A stretch of 46,430 nucleotides of DNA from Candidatus Thioglobus sp. (lineage in GTDB: Bacteria; Pseudomonadota; Gammaproteobacteria; Arenicellales; UBA868): assembly GCA_004212795.1 (NCBI GenBank), contig SHBR01000012.1, forward strand, positions 1 through 46,430, written 5' to 3'. The position numbers and the translations under genes are program-made. A model generated the notes under the pieces. The model made no database searches and was not told where the DNA came from. It was given only the letters and a program-made list of their open reading frames with translations. Positions within the stretch are counted from its first letter, which is position 1. Every line of letters starts with the position of its first letter. Shown piece by piece: positions 15,819-24,065 of this stretch.

Positions 15819-18752
15819 TCAGGGCAGAGGGAGGTAGATCCGAACTTCTGTACCGGCGCCGGGAAAACTGTCCACCTCGATATTTCCATCGTGGTCTCGG
15901 ATAATCCCATAGGTTAGCGCCATACCAAGACCCGTGCCTTCTCCCGGCTGTTTGGTGGACATAAAAGGCTCAAAAATACGTTCGCTGATTTCGTCACTCA
16001 TGCCATGACCAAAGTCGCGAATGCTAATTTTAATTTGATGAACGTTTTGAGACACAAGAACCCGTACAACGTCGCCAGTCTGACTCGCGTCATAAGCATT
16101 ACTAAAAACATTGACAAGAACTTGAGAGATTTGTTGACGATCACCCGCTATTTCGATTTCTTTTGCGCAGTTGATAATCAAATCAATTAATTTTCCGGGA
16201 CGCGCTATTCGCACAAGATCTTTTGCATCATCAAGACAATCCGTTATCGAGAAACGATGTTTCTGAATAAATTCAGTCTCGCCCCGTCTCGCGAAGTTAA
16301 CCAAGGTTTGAACGATGTTATTAATTCGATAGGTTTGCTCAAGAATATCCTGGATTTCTGAATTGATTTTGGGATCTGAGATTTCTGCTTCGAGATTTTG
16401 TGCGAGACAGGCAATGCCCGTGACAGGGTTGCCAATCTCGTGAGCAACGCCGGACGCGAAGCGTCCAATTGATGCAAGTCGCTCACTATGGGCAAGTTGA
16501 TTTTCCATTAAGTGAAACTCGGTGATGTCATGAACCAAGATGCTCGTGCCAAGTAACTCGTTGCCCGATGTCTCATGGTCCGATTGAACACTCTTTATTG
16601 ACGCCTTGGATAAACTGAACCATCGGGCGCCAGCTTCCAGGGCTAGAAATTTTTTGTGGACATGGGTGTGATCGCTTTCGATAAAATCGCCGAAAAGTTG
16701 ATTCCAGGGCATGACTAGAGATTGCGGTCGCAATCCTATGGCGGTGTTTTTTGGAATTCCAGATACCGTCTCCATTTCCCGATTCCAGCCTGTGATCTCA
16801 CCGTCTAAGCTGATTGAACACACACCGATGGGTAACTCTTCGAGCACTTGTCGATGATACCGCCTCATTGAATCGAGTTGAGCCGCGAGACCGCGAAGTC
16901 GCCTTCTGGAGGTCTCAAGGATCAGCTCCATTGAATGGAGCTGATCAGTTTCTGCTGACCGGATTTCACGATCAATAGGTAGGCGAATATTGACAACGTC
17001 CCGGGCTAATTGTGGCCCAACAAGACCGGATAAATTCCGTTCGATCCGCTCTCGAAGCCGGCTTAGAATTCGGGTATCAGTCTCCTCATCCTGTATTTTG
17101 AGATCCTGCTGGGCCCGTTTCACTTCGAATTTTGCGGTTTCAGGGCCAAGCGTAGGAGTTAAAGCGGGTACAAATTCTTTAGGCGACTGAAGTCGCACGC
17201 GGTTTCGATACGGCGCTGTCAATTCTTGTGCGCAAAGCGCGGCGGCTTCTTTCTCAGCAGGGCTTTGGCGCATGAGAATCGAAAAGGTAATGAAGAGAAG
17301 AGAATTAATCGAAAGGGTGGACAGTGTGACAAAGGTCCATTGATCCTGTCCTGACCAATTCCATAGCGGAAGCCTCGAGGTGCTTGCGGTTTGATCAAAT
17401 TCGCTAAGTAGTGGCAGAACTAGAACAATAAACCAGACAAATCCACCGCCGATAAGCCCCGCAATAAATCCAAATCGATTGGCAACAGGCCAAAAAAGTG
17501 TGCCAATGATTCCCGGCAAGAATTGAGCGATGGCAACAAAGGAAATCAATCCTGTATTAACAAGTTTATTACTCTCCTCGAAAGGTTGGCAGAGAATGTA
17601 TGCGGAGAAAACAATGACAGCGATAATGATTCTTCTTCCCCAAAGTAGCCAGCGATATAGGCTGACATGTGTACTTGGCGTTCCAATAGCCGGAAGCACA
17701 ATATGGTTGATGGCCATACCCGCGATTGCTAACGTGCTGACAATCACGACGGCACTAGCAGCTGATGCACCGCCGAAAAAGACAAGAAGGGTTAAAGCTG
17801 TGGATTCGCTTTTTTGCGCGATACCTAGCACGGCATAATCAGACGAAGTATCCAGATTTGACTGAATTGATGCCCATAGGACGATCGGGATCGAGAGACT
17901 GAGTACAAGAAGAAATAAGGGTAGCCCCCAGGCCGCATGCTGCAGCGTTTTTGGAGAGATGTTCTCGGTGAACATCATATGAAATTGGCGCGGTAGCAGA
18001 AATGCTGCAGCGAATCCAAGAATGATGATGCTCACCCAAGGACCGTTTTGCCCGGGCTTGGTCATTTCTGCAATCACTTCAGGGTGTCCAGCTAGCCAAT
18101 TTTCGAGGTTTGCAACCCCGCCAAAAATTCCGAAAACGGAAAATCCAGCAACCATCAAGAGTGCGATCAATTTAATTAGCGACTGAAAAGCGATTGTGAC
18201 TATAAGGCCCTCATGCTTTTCCTGCGGAGAAATATGGCGGGTTCCGAACAAGGCGGTGAATAGAACAATTAGAATACAGAAACCTATCGCTGTCCCATCC
18301 GATGGAAATTCGCCCGTTAAAATTCGAGTTGACTCGATGACGGTTTGGATCTGCAGTGAGATGAAGGGAAGGATGCCGGCGAGCGTAAATAAAGTGACTA
18401 CAATACCAACCGCTTGACTTCTAAAGCGAAAGGCAAATAAATCAGCGAGTGAGGTTAGTTGATATTCGCGAACGAGGCGAAGAATCGGAGTAATTAATAT
18501 CGGCGTCAAAATAAATGCGATTGTCAGCCCCAAGTAGGTTGCTAAAAACAAAAATCCGTTATCGTGGGCAAAACTGATGCTCCCGTAAAAGCTCCATGAC
18601 GTGGCGTAGACGCCGAGTGAAAATATATAGATCAGTGGGTGCCTTGTTACCGAGGGCGGCAGCCATCGCTTATCGGCCGCATAGGCAATCAAAAGCATTA
18701 TTAAGAAGTAGATGAGACAGCTTACAAACAGCGTTTCGGCCGCTACGGTCAC
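15819..18752 (-). CDS. cbrA: Transporter-fused sensor histidine kinase, CbrA-like
   Basis: 977-residue membrane kinase with an N-terminal SSS/SLC5-like transporter domain (about residues 1-520, many hydrophobic segments), a soluble linker that looks like the STAC region (about 545-630), a PAS segment (LPIGVCSISLDGEITGWNREMETVSG), a HisKA domain with the phospho-His in GVAHEIGNPV near residue 770, and a HATPase with NVFSNAYDAS and GEGTGLGMALTYGI. It probably senses a transported or bound solute and phosphorylates CbrB. It starts with GTG at 18752, overlapping by 4 nt (GTGA) the stop of a small membrane ORF, as cbrA does in Pseudomonas. Confidence 0.88.
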   Translation of the reverse strand: MTVAAETLFVSCLIYFLIMLLIAYAADKRWLPPSVTRHPLIYIFSLGVYATSWSFYGSISFAHDNGFLFLATYLGLTIAFILTPILITPILRLVREYQLTSLADLFAFRFRSQAVGIVVTLFTLAGILPFISLQIQTVIESTRILTGEFPSDGTAIGFCILIVLFTALFGTRHISPQEKHEGLIVTIAFQSLIKLIALLMVAGFSVFGIFGGVANLENWLAGHPEVIAEMTKPGQNGPWVSIIILGFAAAFLLPRQFHMMFTENISPKTLQHAAWGLPLFLLVLSLSIPIVLWASIQSNLDTSSDYAVLGIAQKSESTALTLLVFFGGASAASAVVIVSTLAIAGMAINHIVLPAIGTPSTHVSLYRWLLWGRRIIIAVIVFSAYILCQPFEESNKLVNTGLISFVAIAQFLPGIIGTLFWPVANRFGFIAGLIGGGFVWFIVLVLPLLSEFDQTASTSRLPLWNWSGQDQWTFVTLSTLSINSLLFITFSILMRQSPAEKEAAALCAQELTAPYRNRVRLQSPKEFVPALTPTLGPETAKFEVKRAQQDLKIQDEETDTRILSRLRERIERNLSGLVGPQLARDVVNIRLPIDREIRSAETDQLHSMELILETSRRRLRGLAAQLDSMRRYHRQVLEELPIGVCSISLDGEITGWNREMETVSGIPKNTAIGLRPQSLVMPWNQLFGDFIESDHTHVHKKFLALEAGARWFSLSKASIKSVQSDHETSGNELLGTSILVHDITEFHLMENQLAHSERLASIGRFASGVAHEIGNPVTGIACLAQNLEAEISDPKINSEIQDILEQTYRINNIVQTLVNFARRGETEFIQKHRFSITDCLDDAKDLVRIARPGKLIDLIINCAKEIEIAGDRQQISQVLVNVFSNAYDASQTGDVVRVLVSQNVHQIKISIRDFGHGMSDEISERIFEPFMSTKQPGEGTGLGMALTYGIIRDHDGNIEVDSFPGAGTEVRIYLPLP

Positions 18753-18913
18753 CGGTTGAACAGCCGGCTATGTGCCCATGGGATCATTACAATAATGAGC
18801 AGCCATATTAGGTAAGCGAGATACCAGGGAAGCGTGGGCCTAAGCCACCAAGATAAGATTGGCGATAGAAATACGAGTGCCGAAAGCCCTAGAACAAGAA
18901 TAATCCGATCCAT
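18749..18913 (-). CDS. Small two-helix membrane protein translationally coupled to cbrA
   Basis: A 54-residue ORF, short enough to be missed, starting at ATG 18913 (MDRIILVLGLSALVFLSP...) and ending ...AHSRLFNR with its TGA at 18749-18751 overlapping the cbrA GTG in the tetranucleotide GTGA. Two hydrophobic stretches (about residues 3-22 and 29-46) predict a hairpin membrane protein. CAGAGG six nt upstream is a plausible ribosome-binding site. Pseudomonas species carry a small ORF, cbrX, overlapping cbrA in the same way; position, size and overlap support equivalence, though I cannot align the two. The role is inferred to be coupling of cbrA translation or modulation of CbrA. Confidence 0.78.
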   Translation of the reverse strand: MDRIILVLGLSALVFLSPILSWWLRPTLPWYLAYLIWLLIIVMIPWAHSRLFNR

Positions 18914-18942
18914 TGGAGCCTCTGAGAGAGTGCCAAATAGTT

Positions 18943-18959
18943 GTTACAAAATGTAACAT
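18943..18959 (-). promoter_or_regulatory. Palindrome TGTTAC-N5-GTAACA before the cbrA operon
   Basis: TGTTACAAAATGTAACA has perfect 7-bp arms around a 3-nt centre and lies 30 nt upstream of the small ORF start, between divergent genes. It matches the half-sites and spacing found upstream of the symporter operon, suggesting autoregulation by the adjacent CbrB-like protein. No sigma54 motif with correct spacing accompanies it, so binding here might repress rather than activate. Confidence 0.6.
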
Positions 18960-19027
18960 AGGGGTCAGGCAAGGCAAACCGAATTTTGCGGCTTAATGGC
19001 GCTCTTGGATGGCGGGGATAAAGATTG

Positions 19028-19654
19028 GTGATAAATAAGATCAAGGAGGCGTTAACCGCGTTAAAGATACAGTTCTGGCATCGGCGAGAGAAGCTAGGTC
19101 CGATCACAGATAAAGAAAAGCTCGCAGAATTCATCACGAGTCGCGCAAGCATGGTCGGACAGACGTCCCTGTACGGTTATATCAAAACTCGAGCCGGTAC
19201 TCGCTTTCCAGAACTTTTTAAAAACGACACATTTGTGGCATCTATCAATATCGCTAAATGGCAGATCTGGTCAGCCTGCGTCTCTGATCTTGTGGTTTAT
19301 GCCGGGAGTTTGATTTGTCGTGAGCACGCACAGACGACCGAGGTGCGCGCGACAATGCAGTCAGTCGCGAACCTGGTCTTCAATAGCATTGGGAGTCCAG
19401 AGGAGGCTGGGCCAGATTTCAAACAGTCAATTGAAAGGATAAAAACTCGGCTGAGTTCATGTGAATTTGATCAATCCCTGGACCTGGATGTCATATTCAC
19501 TCAAAGCCCTGACGCACTAGTACATTGGTCTCCAATTGTCGATGAGCTTAAGGTTCTCGATGAGGATATCGTGCGAAATTCGATACGATTCCGATGGCAG
19601 GAACCCAGGCGTGAGTTGCGTGACGCGTTACAGGTTGGACCATTGATGAATTAA
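19028..19654 (+). CDS. Conserved-looking protein of unknown function
   Basis: About 208 residues, predicted soluble and largely helical, with no signal peptide, membrane segment or motif that I recognise. The N-terminus is basic (INKIKEALTALKIQFWHRREKLG) and the middle includes KWQIWSACVSDLVVYAGSLICR. The C-terminal third is acidic, then WQEPRRELRDAL. TTG at 19025 and GTG at 19028 are both possible starts; GTG with GCGGGGAT upstream was preferred. It is divergent from the cbrA operon and shares its 18914-19024 intergenic region, including the palindrome. A function should not be assigned. Confidence 0.7.
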   Translation: MINKIKEALTALKIQFWHRREKLGPITDKEKLAEFITSRASMVGQTSLYGYIKTRAGTRFPELFKNDTFVASINIAKWQIWSACVSDLVVYAGSLICREHAQTTEVRATMQSVANLVFNSIGSPEEAGPDFKQSIERIKTRLSSCEFDQSLDLDVIFTQSPDALVHWSPIVDELKVLDEDIVRNSIRFRWQEPRRELRDALQVGPLMN

Positions 19655-19757
19655 AACCTGGATCAATCTTCAATTGAACTGAAAATGACTATCGCCAATA
19701 CTGCAGTTCTTGTTTGATATTCCACTCAAATTACCAATCAATTAAATCGATATATAT

Positions 19758-20348
19758 ATGAATGAAAAGCAAATCAGCCGTTATCCTGTTCCTGATATCA
19801 ATGAATTACCTGAAGATCTAAGAGACCGCATTCTTGGTGTTCAGGAAAAAGCCGGGTTTGTTCCCAACGTATTTCTGACACTCGCCCATCGTCCAGACGA
19901 GTGTAGAGCGTTCTTTGATTATCATGACGCGCTTATGTCTCGTGAAGGCGGGCTATCGAAAGCTGAGAAAGAGATGATTGTGGTTTCGACATCTGGCGCT
20001 AATAGCTGCCAGTATTGCGTTGTTGCGCATGGAGCAATTCTTAGAATTTATGCCCGCGATCCGCTGGTTGCCGATCAGGTCGCGATTAACTTTCGAAAAG
20101 CGGATATCACCGCAAGGCAAACCGCAATGCTGTATTTTGCGGACAAAGTCGCACAAGACTCAGCCGCGCTCGAAGATCGGGACTACGAAGCGCTTAGAGA
20201 TCATGATTTCAGTGATGAAGATATATGGGACATTGGCGCTATCACGGCATTTTTTGCGCTATCGAACCGCATGGCGAATCTGATCGGAATGCGGCCGAAC
20301 GATGAATTTTATTTAATGGGAAGATCGCCGCGCGAGAAAAGCGCGTGA
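19758..20348 (+). CDS. AhpD-like/peroxidase-related protein (CMD family)
   Basis: 196-residue protein of the carboxymuconolactone decarboxylase/AhpD superfamily, matching the uncharacterised peroxidase-related subgroup. The redox motif SCQYCVVAHG supplies C84 and C87 with H91, the catalytic arrangement of AhpD-type alkylhydroperoxide reductases. Upstream helices (GFVPNVFLTLAHRPDECRAFFDYHDALM) are typical. It overlaps the next gene by GTGA, so the two are translationally coupled. Likely roles are thiol-dependent peroxide reduction or stress defence, inferred from family. Confidence 0.86.
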   Translation: MNEKQISRYPVPDINELPEDLRDRILGVQEKAGFVPNVFLTLAHRPDECRAFFDYHDALMSREGGLSKAEKEMIVVSTSGANSCQYCVVAHGAILRIYARDPLVADQVAINFRKADITARQTAMLYFADKVAQDSAALEDRDYEALRDHDFSDEDIWDIGAITAFFALSNRMANLIGMRPNDEFYLMGRSPREKSA

Positions 20349-20731
20349 TTAATTCGTCGGATAAGACGCCGGCGATTCGAACGATCGCGATGCCAGCCGA
20401 TGCCAACCCGAATGGGGATATTTTTGGCGGGTGGATTATGGCGCAGATGGATCTTGCAGGCGGCGCGCACGCGTTTGCTGTTGCAGGGGGTCGTGTCACT
20501 ACCGTGGCCGTTGATGGGATGACTTTTCATCGACCGGTTCAAATCGGTGACCAGGTGAGCTGTTACTGTACAACTGAATGCATCGGTAATACTTCCATCG
20601 CAGTAAGGGTTGAAACCTGGGTTCACCGTCGGGAGAGTCAGGTTGAAGAGCGCGTAACCGAAGGTCTTTTTACATTCGTGGCGATTAATGAGAGTGGTCA
20701 TCCGATATCGGTAAAAAGGGCAACCCGGTGA
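20345..20731 (+). CDS. yciA: YciA-like acyl-CoA thioesterase
   Basis: 128-residue hotdog-fold thioesterase that hydrolyses acyl-CoA esters. Diagnostic segments are ANPNGDIFGGWIMAQMDLAGG (with the catalytic Asp region), TVAVDGMTFHRPVQIGD and SIAVRVETWV. Length matches YciA (about 130). It starts with GTG inside the GTGA overlap with the AhpD-like gene and itself ends in a GTGA overlap with the DUF1285 gene, making a tightly coupled three-gene operon. Confidence 0.9.
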   Translation: MINSSDKTPAIRTIAMPADANPNGDIFGGWIMAQMDLAGGAHAFAVAGGRVTTVAVDGMTFHRPVQIGDQVSCYCTTECIGNTSIAVRVETWVHRRESQVEERVTEGLFTFVAINESGHPISVKRATR

Positions 20732-21315
20732 CCAGCAGGGATAACGATCAACTTGGGGCTCTCGAGCAGTTGGCCCGTCAGGCGAAACATGAAAAGCGCC
20801 CCCCGCTGGGTTCATGGTCTTCAGGCGTTGCACGCGACTTTCCGTTACGTATCAGCCGTGATGGTCGATGGCATTATCTTGGCTCTCCTATTGAGCGCGC
20901 TAGCCTTGTAAAACTGCTGTCTAGGGTAATGGTGCGCGAGGGCGACGAATTCTTTTTGGTTTCTCCAGAAGAAAAACTCCGAATTGAAATCGAGGACGCG
21001 CCTTTTTTAGTGGTCGAAATGGAACAGATCGGAACTGGAGAGCTACAAAAACTTGTCTTTCGCACTAATGTGGATGACGTCGTTATTGCCGGCGTGGATC
21101 ATAAGATCTGGGTAAATGAGAACCCAGATACCCAAGAGCCTTCTCCCTATATTGAAATCAGGGATGGCCTTGATGCGCTGATTAATCGGGCCGTCTTCTA
21201 TGATCTAGCTGAACTGGCGATCCGTACTTGTGGTAGTCCGAATAAAGATCTGTGCGGTGTGATGAGCGATGGATATTTCTTTAACCTGGCCGAAAGTGGC
21301 GACGACCAAGCCTGA
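20728..21315 (+). CDS. DUF1285 family protein
   Basis: 195-residue cytoplasmic protein of the DUF1285 family, recognised by FPLRISRDGRWHYLGSPIERASLVKLLSRVM, then EGDEFFLVSPEEKLRIEIEDAPFLVV and the region IEIRDGLDALINRAVFYDLAELA. No enzymatic role is established for the family. It starts with GTG overlapping the yciA-like stop by 4 nt. The coding run ends here and is followed by a long hairpin at 21348-21410. Confidence 0.88.
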   Translation: MTSRDNDQLGALEQLARQAKHEKRPPLGSWSSGVARDFPLRISRDGRWHYLGSPIERASLVKLLSRVMVREGDEFFLVSPEEKLRIEIEDAPFLVVEMEQIGTGELQKLVFRTNVDDVVIAGVDHKIWVNENPDTQEPSPYIEIRDGLDALINRAVFYDLAELAIRTCGSPNKDLCGVMSDGYFFNLAESGDDQA

Positions 21316-21347
21316 GCTAAAGCACTCGTGCGGAAAAAAAGATAGGT

Positions 21348-21410
21348 TTTGATCTGCCACTCGTTTCCTTTAACAAGAGTTAACGGAAGGCGAGTGGCAG
21401 AATTATCAAA
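21348..21410. repeat. Long near-perfect inverted repeat between convergent genes
   Basis: TTTGAT (21348-21353) and ATCAAA (21405-21410) flank TCTGCCACTCG (21353-21363) pairing with CGAGTGGCAGA (21391-21401). An inner stem (TTTCC/GGAAG, then TTAAC/GTTAA) closes on an AAGA loop. There is no strong T tract on either strand, so it is not a textbook terminator, but it lies exactly between the convergent DUF1285 and cystathionine lyase genes. It may be a bidirectional terminator, an mRNA 3'-end stabiliser or a copy of a dispersed palindromic repeat. Confidence 0.75.
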
Positions 21411-21432
21411 TTGCTAAGACACCTGTGAGGTG

Positions 21433-22575
21433 TTAGGATTTTTCGAGCGCTTTTTCGAGATCTAAAATAATATCCTCAACATCTTCAATTCCGACCGAGA
21501 GGCGAACAATTCCATCGGTAAGGCCACGCTTGCGTCGGTCTTCAACCGGAACATCAACGTGAGTCATGCTGGCAGGATGGGTGATCATTGTTTCAACGCT
21601 GCCGAGCGATTCGGCGAGTCCGCAAAGCTGCACATTGTTCATGAGTGTTTTACCGGCTTCAGTCCCCCCCTTAAGCTCAAAGGTAATCATTCCACTAAAT
21701 CCGGACATTTGGGCTTTTGCGATAGCGTGTTGCGGGTGCGAGGGAAGCCCGGGATACAGGACGCGGTCGATTTTTGGGTGCGCTTCAAGAAAGGCAGCGA
21801 TCTGAAGTGCGGATTCTTCATGGCGCTTCATTCGCAGGTGCAATGTTTTAAGTCCGCTTAGATTAAGCCAGCAGTCAAAGGGGCTTGAGACCGCTCCAAT
21901 CGTTTTTTGAATGTACTTCATTTTGTCAAAAACATGCTCATGATTCGTGATCAGTACGCCACCAATAATCTGGTTATGACCTGCCAGATATTTGGTTGTG
22001 CTGTGCATGACAATATCAGCGCCAAATTCAAGTGGGCGCAGGAAGACGGGCGTTGCGAAGGTTGCATCAACGCCTAGCAGGATGCCAGCGTCTCTTGAGA
22101 TCTTTACCATCGCCTCCATGTCGCTGACTTTCAAAAGGGGATTGGTCGGGGTCTCAATCCAAAGCATTTTGGTTTCGGATGTAATAGCTGCTTTAACGGC
22201 GTCAGTATTGGTGGTGTCGACATAGGTAATCGACAATCCCTGCTGGGCAGTCACATTATCAAGCAGCCGTGTAACGCCGCCATAAACGTCATCGCCGCAA
22301 ACAATATGATCGCCAGCGGTCAGTAACTTAAAGCAGGCATCTACTGCAGACATTCCACTGGCAAAACTGATGGCATATTTACCATTGTCAATTGCCGCCA
22401 GGTTAGCTTCCAGGACCTGGCGTGTTGGATTGGATGAGCGGGTATAGTCAAATCCAAGATCTTTTCCTACTTCAGGAAGAACAAAAGTAGCGGTTTCATA
22501 AATAGGCGGCAAAATCGAGCCGGTCGTTGGATCGGGTTCAATTCCTGCTCGAACGACTTTAGTGTCAAATTTCAA
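21433..22575 (-). CDS. Cystathionine gamma-lyase/gamma-synthase family enzyme
   Basis: PLP enzyme of the Cys/Met metabolism family, 380 residues. The PLP lysine is K195 in HSTTKYLAGHNQ; Y44-T45-R46 (YTRSSNPT) and FASGMSA are the phosphate-binding elements. Directly upstream on the same strand is cystathionine beta-synthase, so gamma-lyase acting in reverse transsulfuration (homocysteine to cysteine) is the better guess; gamma-synthase or beta-lyase activity cannot be excluded. An ACACCT/AGGTGT hairpin starts at the stop codon. It lies 33 nt after the cbs-like gene. Confidence 0.85.
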   Translation of the reverse strand: MKFDTKVVRAGIEPDPTTGSILPPIYETATFVLPEVGKDLGFDYTRSSNPTRQVLEANLAAIDNGKYAISFASGMSAVDACFKLLTAGDHIVCGDDVYGGVTRLLDNVTAQQGLSITYVDTTNTDAVKAAITSETKMLWIETPTNPLLKVSDMEAMVKISRDAGILLGVDATFATPVFLRPLEFGADIVMHSTTKYLAGHNQIIGGVLITNHEHVFDKMKYIQKTIGAVSSPFDCWLNLSGLKTLHLRMKRHEESALQIAAFLEAHPKIDRVLYPGLPSHPQHAIAKAQMSGFSGMITFELKGGTEAGKTLMNNVQLCGLAESLGSVETMITHPASMTHVDVPVEDRRKRGLTDGIVRLSVGIEDVEDIILDLEKALEKS

Positions 22576-22608
22576 TGCGGTTCTCCAAAGAGTGTTTAGA
22601 TTTTTGAG

Positions 22609-23997
22609 CTAAGCGCTCTGATGACTTTTCTTGTTTAGGAACTCAAGTAGGTCAATTTTGTTTACGATTCCTGCGATTGTGCCACTATCAACAACAACAG
22701 CAACGTTATTCTGCTCGAATATTTGCTGAACATGTGAAAGGCTGTCAGACAGGCTGACTCGACCTTCCAGAGGTCGCGCGACGTCACGAACACTGTCGTC
22801 GAGGCCGTGCTCATTACTTGCGACTGCCCTCAGAATATCGAGTTCTTCAATCATCCGCAGGTCACCGTTGCCCGAGGTCACTGGCATCTGGGATATGCCT
22901 TTGGCAGCCATTCGAGCGATCACATCCCGCAATGTTTCATTGGGAGATGCGGAGGAGACATCTTGATTTCGGGTATCAAGTAACTCCTGTACAGTGCCAA
23001 GATGTGCTTCTGGAGCGAAGTATCCCATGTCACGCATCCACTCGTCGTTGAAACATTTACTAATGTATCTATCTCCTGAATCGCACACGATTGCGACCAC
23101 GATTTTCCCGGGCCCCAGTTTTCGCGCCTCTTGAAGCGCGCCGGCGAATACGGTGCCTGTTGATCCACCTGACAAGATGCCTTCGTGTCTCGCAAGACGC
23201 CTCGCGGTGAGAAAAGAGTCTCGATCGGAAATGTTGATCACTTCATCTACGACCGTCAGATCAAGTGTGTCCACCATGAAGTCATGGCCAATACCCTCGA
23301 CACGATAGAGTGATGGGGTGCTCCACTCACCTTTTTCATGAGCTTCCTTATAGATGCTGCCGAAGGGATCGGGGCCAACCACTCGAACTGTGCGCCCTGT
23401 TTCCGCCGCCTTTTCTTTAAGATATTTCCCGGTGCCTGAAATAGTGCCGCCTGTCCCGAGACCTGCGATGAACGAATCGATTTTTCCGTCTGTGGCTTCC
23501 CAGATTTCGGGACCGGTTGTGAGGTAGTGGGCTTCAGGATTATTTGGATTGGAGTATTGATCAGTATAGAAAGACCCGGGCGTTTCCCTGGCAACGCGTT
23601 TAGCAACTTCGACATAGCTGTCTGGGTGATGATGATCAAGATCAGTCGCTGTAACAATCACTTCAGCACCATAGGCTTTCAGCATGTCTATTTTTTCCTG
23701 ACTCATTTTGTCAGGGATCGTGAAAACGCAACGGTATCCACGCACGGCTGCAGCCATTGCCAGTCCTAGGCCGGTGTTTCCCGAGGTGCTTTCCACGATC
23801 GTACCGCCGGGCCTGAGAAGTCCTGCGTCCTCGGCGCGTTTTACCATATTAATTGCCATACGATCTTTAACAGACCCTGATGGATTTAAGTTTTCCATCT
23901 TTGCATAAACGGTTGCCATGTCATCATCGACAATATTATTCAGTCGAACAAGCGGTGTTCCGCCAACAAGATCGATCACACTTTCAGCTGATTTCAT
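22609..23997 (-). CDS. Cystathionine beta-synthase with CBS domain pair
   Basis: 462-residue PLP enzyme condensing serine and homocysteine to cystathionine. The fold II catalytic domain has the PLP lysine K44 in NPSGSVKDR, STSGNTGLG for phosphate and substrate binding, and GTGGTISGTGKYLKE. A C-terminal pair of CBS motifs (about residues 335-460) follows, as in eukaryotic-like CBS, which can bind adenosyl ligands such as SAM in some homologues. It lies between the cysteine desulfurase-like gene (68 nt) and the lyase gene (33 nt). Confidence 0.93.
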   Translation of the reverse strand: MKSAESVIDLVGGTPLVRLNNIVDDDMATVYAKMENLNPSGSVKDRMAINMVKRAEDAGLLRPGGTIVESTSGNTGLGLAMAAAVRGYRCVFTIPDKMSQEKIDMLKAYGAEVIVTATDLDHHHPDSYVEVAKRVARETPGSFYTDQYSNPNNPEAHYLTTGPEIWEATDGKIDSFIAGLGTGGTISGTGKYLKEKAAETGRTVRVVGPDPFGSIYKEAHEKGEWSTPSLYRVEGIGHDFMVDTLDLTVVDEVINISDRDSFLTARRLARHEGILSGGSTGTVFAGALQEARKLGPGKIVVAIVCDSGDRYISKCFNDEWMRDMGYFAPEAHLGTVQELLDTRNQDVSSASPNETLRDVIARMAAKGISQMPVTSGNGDLRMIEELDILRAVASNEHGLDDSVRDVARPLEGRVSLSDSLSHVQQIFEQNNVAVVVDSGTIAGIVNKIDLLEFLNKKSHQSA

Positions 23998-24065
23998 GCG
24001 TGCCTACTTTTAACTTGTTAAGGTAAATTTATGAATATCGGATTAGAGACAAACACTGGGATCCG

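Noticed and set aside
14452-18752. Assignment of the sensor-regulator pair to CrbS/CrbR
   Set aside because: The kinase layout is compatible with either, but CrbR has a LuxR-type HTH. The regulator here is a sigma54 AAA+ protein with a Fis-type HTH, as in CbrB.
18918-18935. Possible sigma54 promoter for the small ORF/cbrA (TGGCAC on the minus strand)
   Set aside because: A TGGCAC is present, but there is no GC at the required 10-nt spacing from GG; the nearest GC is 13 nt away.
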